Notes: a model not told the origin generated them from the letters alone. DNA of 64,000 nucleotides from an uncultured Parabacteroides sp. (GCF_905196875.1 NZ_CAJJWO010000005.1:86185-150184), one strand, 5' to 3'. Positions 53,177-62,807 are shown, counted from the stretch's first letter. Made by a program: numbers and translations.

Positions 53177-55705
53177 TTATTGATGTATCTTTATCACTTT
53201 CCATTTACCTTGTCCGGCATATATAACATCAGCGGTAACATTGCAATCAGTGGTGATATTATACTCACAAAGGACTGAACGATGAACATAATAATCACCT
53301 ATAAATGCGAAATCAGGAGAACCATCCCAAGATCCATTTTTATACTTCAATTCCAAGCGGCCTTGAATCGTTTTTATTGCATTTGGATTCATTTCTGTAG
53401 TTTCTTCCATATGAAGTATGATGGGTTTCTTTTCTCCTTTCTTATCTTTTGTTACACAATAGAATATTTTCAAGCATTGTCCTACTTTTGGACGAAGAAC
53501 AGTATCATTAAAGAATACGACACTGCCCATTTTTCCTTGACCGAAAGTGTAATGGAATAAGTTCTTTTGCTTGTTAATGTCATCAACAACCACAATGGCC
53601 GAACTGAAATTGGGTAAAACTGTTTCCTTATTTTCTTTCACTATATTAACAATAACAACTTTCTTTTTATCCTTTTTTATAATCGCATATTCTCTGAAAC
53701 TGACAAAATCTCCTTTTGAAACAGAATCCCATTTCTCTTTGAATGCTTGAAATACTTGCTCGGAATCTTGTGTTACAACATGTAAAATTTTCTTCTCCTC
53801 ATTCAAATATTCTACATATCCAAACTTCTTGGGAAGTCCAATCCATAGCTTTGTTTCAATCCTATGCAAACAAAGAGGTATATATTTAGCTTCTGTTATT
53901 CTTGCCTTATTCCAAGAATAAAGAGGCGACTGAAATTGCTTTTCCTCTTTCTCTATATGGCATTTTACATTGAATGCAGAACCAAACATTGCTTTCATCA
54001 AAGATGGAAATCGCTTTGCATTTACTTGAAATGTAACGTCTACACCATTTGTAAAAGTACAATAAGTTTTTCCGTCTTTTTCCCATCTATCCACTAACGT
54101 AACTTCTTTTGCTTCAATTTCCGAAAAGGCATATTCTTCAGCAATAGTAGCATATTTATCATACAATAATTTATTATTGTTAGACGGAGTAATTGACATA
54201 TCAATTCGTTCAATTAATTCTTGGTATTTTCTGGAAACATTATTGCAAAACTTCTTATACGTACTTAGTTCGCATAAAGCTTCAGACTCTAACCCCTCTT
54301 TAATAAGCAAGTCGGCTAAAGTCAAGTGAATAGAACCGAGGAAGTCTTCATTTCGTTCAATAAGTAAAGCTTTAGAAAGCAAAGCTATCTTTAATTCATT
54401 ACTATCCTGTATACAATCTGCCAATTCACTCCATATATAGTATTTTTCACTCATTTCAAGTAATAAGGATTTGTATACATTGATAGCAAGACCATATTGC
54501 TGCTGCCATGTATATATTATTGCACGCTGTCTTGATATCCATTCATCTTTTTTTGCATACTTAATGAGAACATTATATAATGAATCTATCCAAGATACTA
54601 GTTCAGCATCTTTGGGGCGTAATTCTTTGAGACATTCATAACACTTCTTTGCGGCTTTCACAGCCAAAGGTTTATAGGTGTTACCGTTATTATCTGTTTC
54701 TTCTTTCCAGTCGGCATCCATGAGATTTTCATATCTCCAATCTCTAAAAAAGTAAATAAATCTCCATGCTTCTTGGCCATCCATATAACGTTCTGCTATT
54801 TTTAACACCTCAGAATGCCAATGAGAAGCACCATAAGCTGCGTTTTTTTTATTGTAAACAGCAAAAGCGTCAAACATCTCACGTATTTTACCTTCTTTAT
54901 GAAGATTCATAATTCCCCAAAACTGTGGTTCTCGTAATAGATCAAGTGTTTTTGTTCTTGAGAGATTTATTTTTTCACACAAATTCTCGACATCAATATC
55001 CTCTCCACTATTTACAATCTGACGACATATACGAGAGATAAGTGATGGAATTTCGCTGCTATTGTAATATCCTTTATCAAAATCCTCATAACGCAAATTA
55101 CCCGGTTCCCAAAGCATGAAGAAACGGTAGAAACTAAAATCAGGATGTTCCTTTGAGAAACTTAAAGCAAAATTCAACATTTGAGAATGAAGCGTCGAAG
55201 GGCGTTCGTTATTAAGAAACATATAATCTTTCAGTAATGTTCTTACTTCCAATGATGACAAATCTGAAATTTTGGCCTTGATATAACGATAAATTATCCA
55301 ACCTAAATCTTCATGCAAAGCTGAATCTACATCATTTGGAGAGTCAATATAATTCCTTACTTGAACATAAGCATTTGAAGGATCATCCTTTGATAGTTCG
55401 GATGCTTTTAATATAATACCTGCGTTAGGTTGCAGTTGTTTATACAAATTAGTATAAGCTCTCTCTCCTGCGCCACTATCATCCACCATTGTAGGAAGTA
55501 ATGAAGACATCTCTTTCAAACAAATCTTAGCTTCGTCTATAACATTTTTACTAAATAGTTGCTGACACATGTCACGAAGAACCCAAAAGAGAGACATTTG
55601 TGCCCATGAGTTGTTTCTATCTTCTTTCAGATCATCAATGGCCATCTTGTATGCTTCTTTTAGATTACCATTTTTACGCAATGAAGTTACTTCTTTTACA
55701 GACAT
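53177..55705 (-). CDS. Large TPR-like protein with beta-rich OB/S1-like C-terminus, partner of a helicase
   Basis: 842 residues with no signal peptide or membrane segment. Residues 1 to about 500 are helical and TPR-like (for example LRKNGNLKEAYKMAIDDL, TWQQQYGLAINVYKSLL). From about residue 540 there are several beta-rich modules with cold-shock/S1-like character (KKFGYVEYLNEEKKILHVV; KKVVIVNIV; GSVVFFNDTVLRPKVGQ). This suggests nucleic-acid binding. The gene starts 14 nt after the helicase gene and is surely in the same operon. I cannot name the family with confidence; it recalls TPR plus S1/CSD proteins described with helicases in prokaryotic conflict systems. Codon use is AT-rich compared with neighbours. 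Confidence 0.75.
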   Translation of the reverse strand: MSVKEVTSLRKNGNLKEAYKMAIDDLKEDRNNSWAQMSLFWVLRDMCQQLFSKNVIDEAKICLKEMSSLLPTMVDDSGAGERAYTNLYKQLQPNAGIILKASELSKDDPSNAYVQVRNYIDSPNDVDSALHEDLGWIIYRYIKAKISDLSSLEVRTLLKDYMFLNNERPSTLHSQMLNFALSFSKEHPDFSFYRFFMLWEPGNLRYEDFDKGYYNSSEIPSLISRICRQIVNSGEDIDVENLCEKINLSRTKTLDLLREPQFWGIMNLHKEGKIREMFDAFAVYNKKNAAYGASHWHSEVLKIAERYMDGQEAWRFIYFFRDWRYENLMDADWKEETDNNGNTYKPLAVKAAKKCYECLKELRPKDAELVSWIDSLYNVLIKYAKKDEWISRQRAIIYTWQQQYGLAINVYKSLLLEMSEKYYIWSELADCIQDSNELKIALLSKALLIERNEDFLGSIHLTLADLLIKEGLESEALCELSTYKKFCNNVSRKYQELIERIDMSITPSNNNKLLYDKYATIAEEYAFSEIEAKEVTLVDRWEKDGKTYCTFTNGVDVTFQVNAKRFPSLMKAMFGSAFNVKCHIEKEEKQFQSPLYSWNKARITEAKYIPLCLHRIETKLWIGLPKKFGYVEYLNEEKKILHVVTQDSEQVFQAFKEKWDSVSKGDFVSFREYAIIKKDKKKVVIVNIVKENKETVLPNFSSAIVVVDDINKQKNLFHYTFGQGKMGSVVFFNDTVLRPKVGQCLKIFYCVTKDKKGEKKPIILHMEETTEMNPNAIKTIQGRLELKYKNGSWDGSPDFAFIGDYYVHRSVLCEYNITTDCNVTADVIYAGQGKWKVIKIHQ

Positions 55706-55719
55706 TGTTATTATTTCTT

Positions 55720-57732
55720 CTATTTTGTTAGTTTTTCTATGAGTTGTGACAATTTCATATCAGCTTCTCCAATATCTGAAAGTGGAGAAGCATAATTAAT
55801 ACTCCCTTTTCCATTAAAAAAGAAAGTTATGGCAGCATAATTACCGGATGCTTTCATATAATATACGAGTTGGAAATGTTCTTCCACTACATTTGTTAAT
55901 ATGATACCACATTCATCACATAAAGAAACCATACGACTATGTAACATTTTCAATGATTCCAAAGATGGATGATAGTCTATTTTATACTTGGTATTTTCAT
56001 TATTTTGGAAGAAGTACAGTAATTCTGTATCATTAGCATCTGTATCATATTTTGTAAATAGACCTGCGCCATTATATATCGCATCAACTCTTACTACACC
56101 GATTGGAGTATTTACTTCATAAATATCTCTCCAAGGTTTACATATAACATTCTTTATCGAATACAGTGTCCCATCCATATTCTTTACAACAGACCAATAT
56201 TTACATTTTACCGAAGATAATATAGATGAAGAATGAAAAGGTGTATCTTCTATATTGTCAAAAGCCAAAGCATTAGTAGCTACTTTTGCTGTTTTATTGA
56301 TAGGGGTTATCCTAAGGGTCGCTATAGGTGTCACATCAGGAAGATTGATACACCATAACTTCTTTGAAGCACGGGTTACCGCTGTGTATTTCCAACGGAG
56401 GCTATCTGCATCAAGACCTGTACGTTTTGTGAAGTCCACATAAACTGTATTCCATTCACCACCTTGTGATTTATGACATGTAAAAGCATAACCATACTTT
56501 ACTTGAAGAGCATTGTAGAAGGGATCTTTCCCCATTGCTTTAGCAAATTCTTCAGATTTAGGATTAGTTAATCCCTTTTCTGTTCGCATACGCATCACCA
56601 TATTGATATAAAGAGCCTTCATTTCATCAATTGTCAGTGAAGGCAACTTATTTTGGAGTAATGTATCAATAATAATGCGTTTGTAAATATTGCCATCTTC
56701 TGCTTGAAAACTTATTTCTCTGAAATCAAGGGTAATGATTTCTCTTAGTTTCTTTCCATTTCTTTCAGTCCAAACAGGTGCGGATTGAGAGATAATATTA
56801 TCTGATGCTTCTACAACAGTTATTATATCACCATTCAACAATTCACATTCACTATAATAACTATTACACACTACCATCAATTTATCTCCTGCCGTTACAT
56901 GATTTGCTCGCGGAAATAGAATAGCACGAATAGCAGCATTATAATCAGTCGCTTGCTGATTTGAGTAACAAACTATAGCAGACAATCCTTCTGAATCTTC
57001 ACAATATCTCTTAGCAACTTCCATTGCTCCAATATCCATTACTTCACTTTCTTTTTTATCGAACACAAGATGATTTCGTTCTTTTTTCCTGATCAATTCA
57101 CGAATCATTGTAGCATTAGCCAAAATACAGCTATCTTTATCTTGACGGACAACGTCTGTTAATTCATAAGAATAAACTTTCATTCTTAATTCATTGAAAT
57201 AGGTTTCATCTAATGCCATAGAACAATTATCACCCACCGGAGGTAACTGCATAGGGTCACCAACAAAGATCATCTTACCACCGAAATTTAGTCTTGCATA
57301 ACTAAGTAAATCATTTATTAATATTCCTGTACCGAATTGGAAAAGTTCATTATTTGATTTGTGCGAACTAATCATAGAAGCTTCGTCAATAATACAAATA
57401 CACCTCTCATGGTTATCCTTAAGTGGAAATACATATTTAAGCGTTCCTTCAGATTCTTCTATTAAAAGATGAGAAAACTTATAGATGCCTTTATGAATAG
57501 TAGAAACATCATAATTTTGTAATTTAGAACGTAATACTTTTGCAGCACGGCCAGTGGGAGCCATTAATTGTATATGTAAAAATTGAGAAGATAGATACTC
57601 TGCAATACAATGAATCAATGTGGTTTTACCTGTACCTGCATATCCTTTTAAAATAAATACTTGGCTATCTTTATCTGCAATGAACTTTTTAATCATTTCC
57701 ATTGCTTGTTCCTGTTGTATAGTTAATATCAT
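55720..57732 (-). CDS. SF1B DNA helicase, RecD/Pif1-like, with unusual C-terminal extension
   Basis: 670 residues. Helicase motifs: I GYAGTGKTTL (from Gly30), Ia APTGRAAKVL, II CIIDEASM, III GDPMQLPPVGD, IV-like DVVRQ, V TCHKSQGGEWNTVYVD and VI KYTAVTRASKKL. This is the RecD2/Pif1 5'-3' helicase type, lacking the long N-terminal region of RecD2. After about residue 495 follows a 175-residue extension of unrecognised fold. It is the first gene of a two-gene leftward operon. Probable role: accessory genome defence or mobile-element function; inferred from context. Confidence 0.85.
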   Translation of the reverse strand: MILTIQQEQAMEMIKKFIADKDSQVFILKGYAGTGKTTLIHCIAEYLSSQFLHIQLMAPTGRAAKVLRSKLQNYDVSTIHKGIYKFSHLLIEESEGTLKYVFPLKDNHERCICIIDEASMISSHKSNNELFQFGTGILINDLLSYARLNFGGKMIFVGDPMQLPPVGDNCSMALDETYFNELRMKVYSYELTDVVRQDKDSCILANATMIRELIRKKERNHLVFDKKESEVMDIGAMEVAKRYCEDSEGLSAIVCYSNQQATDYNAAIRAILFPRANHVTAGDKLMVVCNSYYSECELLNGDIITVVEASDNIISQSAPVWTERNGKKLREIITLDFREISFQAEDGNIYKRIIIDTLLQNKLPSLTIDEMKALYINMVMRMRTEKGLTNPKSEEFAKAMGKDPFYNALQVKYGYAFTCHKSQGGEWNTVYVDFTKRTGLDADSLRWKYTAVTRASKKLWCINLPDVTPIATLRITPINKTAKVATNALAFDNIEDTPFHSSSILSSVKCKYWSVVKNMDGTLYSIKNVICKPWRDIYEVNTPIGVVRVDAIYNGAGLFTKYDTDANDTELLYFFQNNENTKYKIDYHPSLESLKMLHSRMVSLCDECGIILTNVVEEHFQLVYYMKASGNYAAITFFFNGKGSINYASPLSDIGEADMKLSQLIEKLTK

Positions 57733-58107
57733 CTCCTTAGTATTTTATTATTAGACCATTGGTATTTGACAATCATAGATTAATGAAATAAGCGTGGAAC
57801 TGCATTCCACGTCTTTATTTGGAGGTCGTAGGAAACCTTGCATACAGATGTAGTAATAGCAGCCCACGCTATAGCGTGAGAACCACTATGCCATCTTAGT
57901 ATGCAATTTGAAAATTTCCTACGTTTCCAAATACTTGACGAGCATAACGCTTCTTTCTTTTCTAATATGTTTCGGAAAGAGATTCCTCAATCCAATTGCA
58001 AAAATAATAAAATTCGGATGAAAAGCCTCATACATATAATATTATTGCTCTTTTATTCTTCCATTTTTATTCGTCTACTCAGCGTTTTTATGTAAGTTTG
58101 TGTTGTA
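57733..58107. other. Intergenic region with structured inverted repeats
   Basis: It holds a 7-bp hairpin CGTGGAA/TTCCACG (57793-57799 and 57805-57811) and the palindromic element at 57817-57932. A short ORF at 57901-58095 overlaps that element and has no support. Helicase and DUF1016-gene promoters must be here but were not clearly identified. Confidence 0.5.
57817..57932. repeat. 116-bp nested palindromic element
   Basis: Outer arms 57817-57835 and 57915-57932 match over about 18 bp with a few mismatches. Inside are TTGCATAC/GTATGCAA (57838-57845, 57899-57906), AGATG/CATCT, and a 14-bp perfect palindrome CACGCTATAGCGTG (57865-57878). The nested order is kept on both sides, as in an RNA cruciform or a small mobile element. 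Confidence 0.7.
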
Positions 58108-58473
58108 ATGAAACCCAAAGAGATGTTATCGGAAAATCTTCATAATGTAGTCTGCACCATTAAAAAAGCTATTCTTCAAAGCCAGTTGCGGGCTGTCAAA
58201 GCTGTTAATGCAGAACAGTTATCACTTTACTATGGTATAGGTCAATATGTATCGGCTAATTCCCGCAAGGGCTTTTGGGGAACCGGAGCGATTGATACTA
58301 TCAGCGAACAACTACAAAAAGAGTTGCCCGGACTTCGTGGTTTTTCAGCAACAAGCATAAAGAAAATGCGAAACTTTTACGAAGAATGGCATGATGTAAT
58401 TAGTAAATCGACCGCCGTGGCGGTCAATTTGGAAAAAACAAACAAATCGCTGACAGTAGATAGCGAGAAATGA
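58108..58473 (+). pseudogene. Truncated DUF1016 (YhcG-like) nuclease gene, N-terminal domain only
   Basis: 121 residues. VNAEQLSLYYGIGQYVSANS, WGTGAIDTISEQLQKELPGLRGFSATSIKKMRNFYEEW (landmarks QLQKELPGLRGFS and IKKMRNFYEEW) match the DUF1016 N-terminal domain. Full members run to about 350 residues with a C-terminal PD-(D/E)xK nuclease domain, entirely missing here: the frame stops at 58473, 14 nt before the next gene. It is probably a remnant left by a deletion; an expressed stand-alone domain is possible. Confidence 0.75.
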
Positions 58474-58487
58474 TATAAACGATACGC

Positions 58488-59855
58488 ATGGCCATACGAC
58501 AAGGGAAAATACTAGTAATAGACGACAACGAAGATATCCTCTTCACACTGAAGATGCTACTCCGCCCGCAGGTGGAAAGCATTACGACCTGTGCCGACCC
58601 GAAAGAGATCAACCGGCTGGTGTCGAGGACGAAGTATGATGTGATCCTGCTCGATATGAATTTCACGGCAGATGCCGTCAGTGGGAAAGAAGGTTTCTAC
58701 TGGCTGGAACGCATCCGGGAGATATCGCCCGAAACGGTCGTCATACTGATCACGGCTTATTCGGATACGGAAAAGGCTGTCAGGGCTATCAAAGCGGGGG
58801 CGACCGACTTTATTCCCAAACCCTGGCAGAATGAAAAGATGCTGGCAACTATCTCGTCGGCGCTTGAACTCAGCCGGCGGCGGACGGAAGTGCAGACCCT
58901 GAAGGAACAAAAGTCGGTGCTCACCACCACGGAACCGGAAATAGAGGTGATCGGCGACTCACCAGCCATGCAAACGGTATTCAAAACACTGGAGAAACTA
59001 AAGAATGCGGACGCCAACATCCTATTGCTGGGTGAGAACGGAACGGGGAAAGACCTGATTGCCTATACGCTTCATAAGCAATCGCCCCGCAACCAGGAAC
59101 CTTTCGTCCCGATCGACCTGGGAAGCATCCCGCACAATCTCTTTGAAAGCGAATTGTTCGGTTACGAGAAAGGGGCCTTTACCGACGCGGGAAAAAGCAA
59201 GTCCGGACGTTTTGAAATCGCTTCCGGCGGCACGCTTTTCCTCAACGAGATAGGTAACCTGCCGCTGATGCTTCAATCGAAACTGCTTACCGTAATCGAA
59301 CAACAGAAGATAAACCGCCTCGGTTCGACCCGGGAAACTCCGATAGATGTTCGGCTGATCTCTGCGACAAACACCGATCTGCACGCTGCCGTAGAGGACG
59401 GTAGCTTCCGGCAAGACCTGCTTTATCGTATCAATACGATCGAGATAGCCATCCCGCCGTTACGCGACCGGGGAAACGATGTGTCCCTGCTGGCCAACCA
59501 TTTCCTGAAACGTTACAGCCATAAATATAAAAAGGAAATAGAAGGCTTCTCACAGGAAGCACGCCAACTGCTGAAACAGTATCACTGGCCGGGCAACGTA
59601 CGCGAACTGCAACATGTCATTGAGCGGGCTGTCATATTGTCCGACCGGAAACGGTTGCAATACGACGATTTCATGCTCCGCATTCCGGTTTCCGTCTCCC
59701 GCGGGAAAGAAGAGAAGTTCAATCTCGAAGAACTCGAAAAGAATACGATACAGGAAGTACTGCGCCATTGCTCGGGCAACCTGACACAGGCAGCCGACTT
59801 ATTAGGTATCACGCGTACATCTTTATATAGACGACTGGAGAAATACGGACTATGA
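58488..59855 (+). CDS. Sigma-54-dependent response regulator (NtrC family)
   Basis: 455 residues: receiver domain (Asp12, Asp13, phospho-acceptor Asp56), AAA+ sigma-54 activator domain (Walker A GENGTGKD from Gly182; sigma-54 contact loop GAFTDA from Gly229 instead of GAFTGA) and a C-terminal Fis-type HTH (LTQAADLLGITRTSLYRRLEKYGL; landmark GITRTSLYRRL). The Walker B acidic Asp is Asn253 (TLFLNEIGN). GAFTDA is familiar in Bacteroidota members; the Walker B change is more surprising. It overlaps the histidine kinase gene by 4 nt and is likely to control the ABC transporter at 49-52.5 kb. Confidence 0.92.
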   Translation: MAIRQGKILVIDDNEDILFTLKMLLRPQVESITTCADPKEINRLVSRTKYDVILLDMNFTADAVSGKEGFYWLERIREISPETVVILITAYSDTEKAVRAIKAGATDFIPKPWQNEKMLATISSALELSRRRTEVQTLKEQKSVLTTTEPEIEVIGDSPAMQTVFKTLEKLKNADANILLLGENGTGKDLIAYTLHKQSPRNQEPFVPIDLGSIPHNLFESELFGYEKGAFTDAGKSKSGRFEIASGGTLFLNEIGNLPLMLQSKLLTVIEQQKINRLGSTRETPIDVRLISATNTDLHAAVEDGSFRQDLLYRINTIEIAIPPLRDRGNDVSLLANHFLKRYSHKYKKEIEGFSQEARQLLKQYHWPGNVRELQHVIERAVILSDRKRLQYDDFMLRIPVSVSRGKEEKFNLEELEKNTIQEVLRHCSGNLTQAADLLGITRTSLYRRLEKYGL

Positions 59856-61174
59856 GACAATCCTCGAAAAAGGCGGCTGCCCTGATCCTTCTGTTGCTGA
59901 TTACCTGTCTGGTGTTCGCCTTTCTGGTGGCCGGAAAGTTTTATATATCCGCGCTGGTTGTCGGAATGGTATTACTGATCGAAGCGTATTCTCTTTTCCA
60001 TCTGACAGGGAAGAGCGAACGGCTGTTCCAGCAGTTTGTCTGGTCGATCCGTTATTCCGACTTCCTGTCTTCCGGCGTCACTGCTTCCAATACGCCGGAT
60101 GCCTTACCGCAGGAATTGTCCGATGCACTGGCGGATGCCTTGCAACACTACAAAAAAGACCTTCAACAGAAAGAAAGCCAACTGCAATATTTCCAGGCTT
60201 TAGCCAATCATATAGACCTTTCGGTATTGGTCTACTCCGCCGAAACAGGTCGGATAGAATGGATGAACCAGGCAGCCAGGATACAAACAGGGCTGAACTT
60301 TGCCGAGACGGTAGACGATCTGGCTGTCTATCACCCGGAACTTCCCACCCGTCTGCGTATTCTGCATCCGGGTGAACTCTCCATCCTGCAAGTGCGCCGG
60401 AAAGAGGAATATTCGCAATTGATCCTGTCAGCCATGTCGTTCGTCGTACAGGGTAAGACGTTGACCGTCGTAAGCATGAAGAATATCCGTTCGGTATTGG
60501 AGAATAAGGAGACGGAAGCCTGGCAGAAGTTGATCCGCGTTCTTACGCACGAGATCATGAATTCGATGACGCCTATCGTCTCCCTCGCCGAACTGTTGAA
60601 GAGTAAACAGGCTTCCGGAGATAACAGCGAAGAAGAGCGGGAAGAGATAAACCAGGCTGTCGATACGATCTTCCGGCGCAGTAGCGGACTGGTTCGCTTC
60701 GTGGAGAATTACAGGAAAGTGACAGGTATTCCTACGCCTACTCTGGAAATCACCTCTGTAAACAGTCTACTGAACAGTGCCGGCATATTATTCAAGGAGC
60801 AGTCGGATATAATAAATATCCTTCCAGTAACCGCTCACTTACAGATCATTGCCGACAAAGCGATGATCGAGCAAATACTGATCAACCTGATCAGGAATGC
60901 CCTCGACGCCACCCGGGATTGCAAAGTACCGCGGATAGAACTATCCGCCGGAATCAACCCGGAAGGAAAAACGTATATACAAGTCAGTGACAACGGAACA
61001 GGCATTCCGGCAGATGTGCAGGAGCGTATATTCATCCCGTTCTTCACCACCAAGCCAGCCGGTTCCGGTATCGGGCTCAGCATCTCCCGGCAGATCATGC
61101 ACATGCACAAAGGCAGCCTTACCGTTATCTCCGAAGCCGGACAGGGAAGCCGTTTTTTACTTACTTTTCCCTGA
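59852..61174 (+). CDS. Sensor histidine kinase, partner of the NtrC-type regulator
   Basis: 440 residues. Two membrane helices (about 8-28 and 32-50) with almost no periplasmic loop, a PAS-like domain (about 90-210), H-box RVLTHEIMNSMTPIVSL, and an ATPase domain (N-box NLIRNALDA, G-box KPAGSGIGLSISRQIM). It resembles NtrB-like kinases that sense from within the membrane or cytoplasm. It starts in an ATGA overlap with the regulator gene, so the two form one operon. Confidence 0.92.
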   Translation: MRQSSKKAAALILLLLITCLVFAFLVAGKFYISALVVGMVLLIEAYSLFHLTGKSERLFQQFVWSIRYSDFLSSGVTASNTPDALPQELSDALADALQHYKKDLQQKESQLQYFQALANHIDLSVLVYSAETGRIEWMNQAARIQTGLNFAETVDDLAVYHPELPTRLRILHPGELSILQVRRKEEYSQLILSAMSFVVQGKTLTVVSMKNIRSVLENKETEAWQKLIRVLTHEIMNSMTPIVSLAELLKSKQASGDNSEEEREEINQAVDTIFRRSSGLVRFVENYRKVTGIPTPTLEITSVNSLLNSAGILFKEQSDIINILPVTAHLQIIADKAMIEQILINLIRNALDATRDCKVPRIELSAGINPEGKTYIQVSDNGTGIPADVQERIFIPFFTTKPAGSGIGLSISRQIMHMHKGSLTVISEAGQGSRFLLTFP

Positions 61175-61235
61175 TCGCAGCAAAAGCCTTCCGCCCTTTT
61201 TGAAATAAGTAGCTACAACATAGCAAAGTTTGTTA

Positions 61236-61243
61236 TACATTTG
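61236..61243 (+). promoter_or_regulatory. Probable -7 element of the NAD(P)HX repair gene
   Basis: TACATTTG followed by TAAGC, 32 nt upstream of the ATG; no -33 TTG at standard distance. Confidence 0.5.
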
Positions 61244-61275
61244 TAAGCAGAATCAATATTAGATATCCGACAATT

Positions 61276-62787
61276 ATGATAAAGATATTTCCAACAGACA
61301 AAGTAAAGGAACTCGATCAATACACCATTCAAAACGAACCGATCAGTTCCATCGATCTCGTTGAACGCGCCTCAACCGTATTTGTACACGAATTTTGCCG
61401 CCGTTACTCCAAGCAAACGCGTATCATCGTCTTTGCCGGACAAGGCAACAACGGAGCAGACGCACTTGCCATCGCGCGCCTGCTGAAAGACGAGTGTTAT
61501 AAGGTAGAGACTTACTTGTTCAACCCGACCGAACATCTTTCTTTCGATTGCGAAATGAATAAGCAGCGGATTCTCGGACTGGAAAAGGTAGAATTCACGG
61601 AAGTGATTGCCGACTTTGTTCCGCCAGTATTGACTGATCGCGACGTCGTGATAGACGGTTTATTCGGTTCCGGTCTCAATCGTCCGATCACCGGGGGATT
61701 TGCTGCGATGGTGAAATACATCAACCAATCGGACGCTACTGTCGTATCGATCGACATTCCTTCCGGATTGTTCGGTGAAAACAACCAGACGAATGATCCC
61801 GACTCGATTATAAAAGCCAGCCTGACACTTACGTTCGGTTTCCCGAAGCTGGCGTTCTTCTTCCCTGAGAATGCGCAATATGTCGGCGAATGGAAAGTAT
61901 TGGATATCGGTATTCATCCTGATATTGTCGACAACACACCAACTCCTTATATGATGGTTACCGAAGAGGATATATCCGAAGTATTGCAACCTCGTGAAAA
62001 GTTCTCCCATAAAGGAACCTACGGTCATGCATTACTCATCGCCGGAAGTAAAGGCAAGATGGGAGCTGCTTTACTGGCCGCCCGCTCCTGCCTGAGAAGC
62101 GGTACCGGATTACTGACTGTACATATCCCGCAACGTGGGGAAGTGATTATGCAGGCCGCTTTCCCGGAAGCAATGCTCAGCTTCGATCCTCATCAGGACT
62201 ACTTCACAACAGTACCGGAAATAGCTCCTTATTCGGCAATTGGTGTCGGCCCCGGCCTGGGACAACACCTGGAATCAGCAGCGGCACTGGAACGTTTGCT
62301 CCAAACAACCGAGAAACCTGTCGTCCTCGATGCAGATGCTCTTAACCTGCTTGCTTCCAATAAAGACCTGTTGAACCGTATTCCGCCGAGAAGCATCCTG
62401 ACTCCGCATCCCAAAGAGTTCGACCGTATCGCAGGAGAAAGTAATACGATGTACGAACGGCTGAAGAAGGCACAGGCTTTCGCCACCGAGCATAAGCTCT
62501 GTGTTATCCTCAAAGGTACCTACACCGCTATTTGTACGGCCACCGGAAACGTATACTTCAACAGCTGCGGCAACCCGGGTATGGCTACAGCCGGTAGTGG
62601 TGATGTGCTGACCGGTATAATCCTCGGCTTACTGGCTCAGGGAGCCGAACCCGAAACAGCTGCCGTTGCCGGTGTATTCCTTCATGGCACAGCCGGCGAC
62701 CTGGCCTCAGTTTACCGCTCAGAAGAAAGCATGATAGCTGGGGATATTACGGATATGCTGGGTAAAGCTTTCAAACAGATCAAATAA
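61276..62787 (+). CDS. nnr: Bifunctional NAD(P)H-hydrate epimerase / ADP-dependent dehydratase
   Basis: 503 residues. N-terminal epimerase (YjeF-N) domain with FAGQGNNGADALAIARLL and DGLFGSGLNRP; C-terminal carbohydrate-kinase-like dehydratase with KGTYGHALLIAGSKGKMGAA, VVLDADALNLL, LTPHPKEFDR and GNPGMATAGSGDVLTGI. Together they repair hydrated NADH and NADPH. It is a single-gene unit with a very strong hairpin after it. Confidence 0.95.
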   Translation: MIKIFPTDKVKELDQYTIQNEPISSIDLVERASTVFVHEFCRRYSKQTRIIVFAGQGNNGADALAIARLLKDECYKVETYLFNPTEHLSFDCEMNKQRILGLEKVEFTEVIADFVPPVLTDRDVVIDGLFGSGLNRPITGGFAAMVKYINQSDATVVSIDIPSGLFGENNQTNDPDSIIKASLTLTFGFPKLAFFFPENAQYVGEWKVLDIGIHPDIVDNTPTPYMMVTEEDISEVLQPREKFSHKGTYGHALLIAGSKGKMGAALLAARSCLRSGTGLLTVHIPQRGEVIMQAAFPEAMLSFDPHQDYFTTVPEIAPYSAIGVGPGLGQHLESAAALERLLQTTEKPVVLDADALNLLASNKDLLNRIPPRSILTPHPKEFDRIAGESNTMYERLKKAQAFATEHKLCVILKGTYTAICTATGNVYFNSCGNPGMATAGSGDVLTGIILGLLAQGAEPETAAVAGVFLHGTAGDLASVYRSEESMIAGDITDMLGKAFKQIK

Positions 62788-62807
62788 ATTAATCTCTGAA
62801 TTAGTGA

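Noticed and set aside
57901..58095. 64-codon ORF before the DUF1016 remnant
   Set aside because: It overlaps the palindromic element, has no family resemblance and no clear translation signals.
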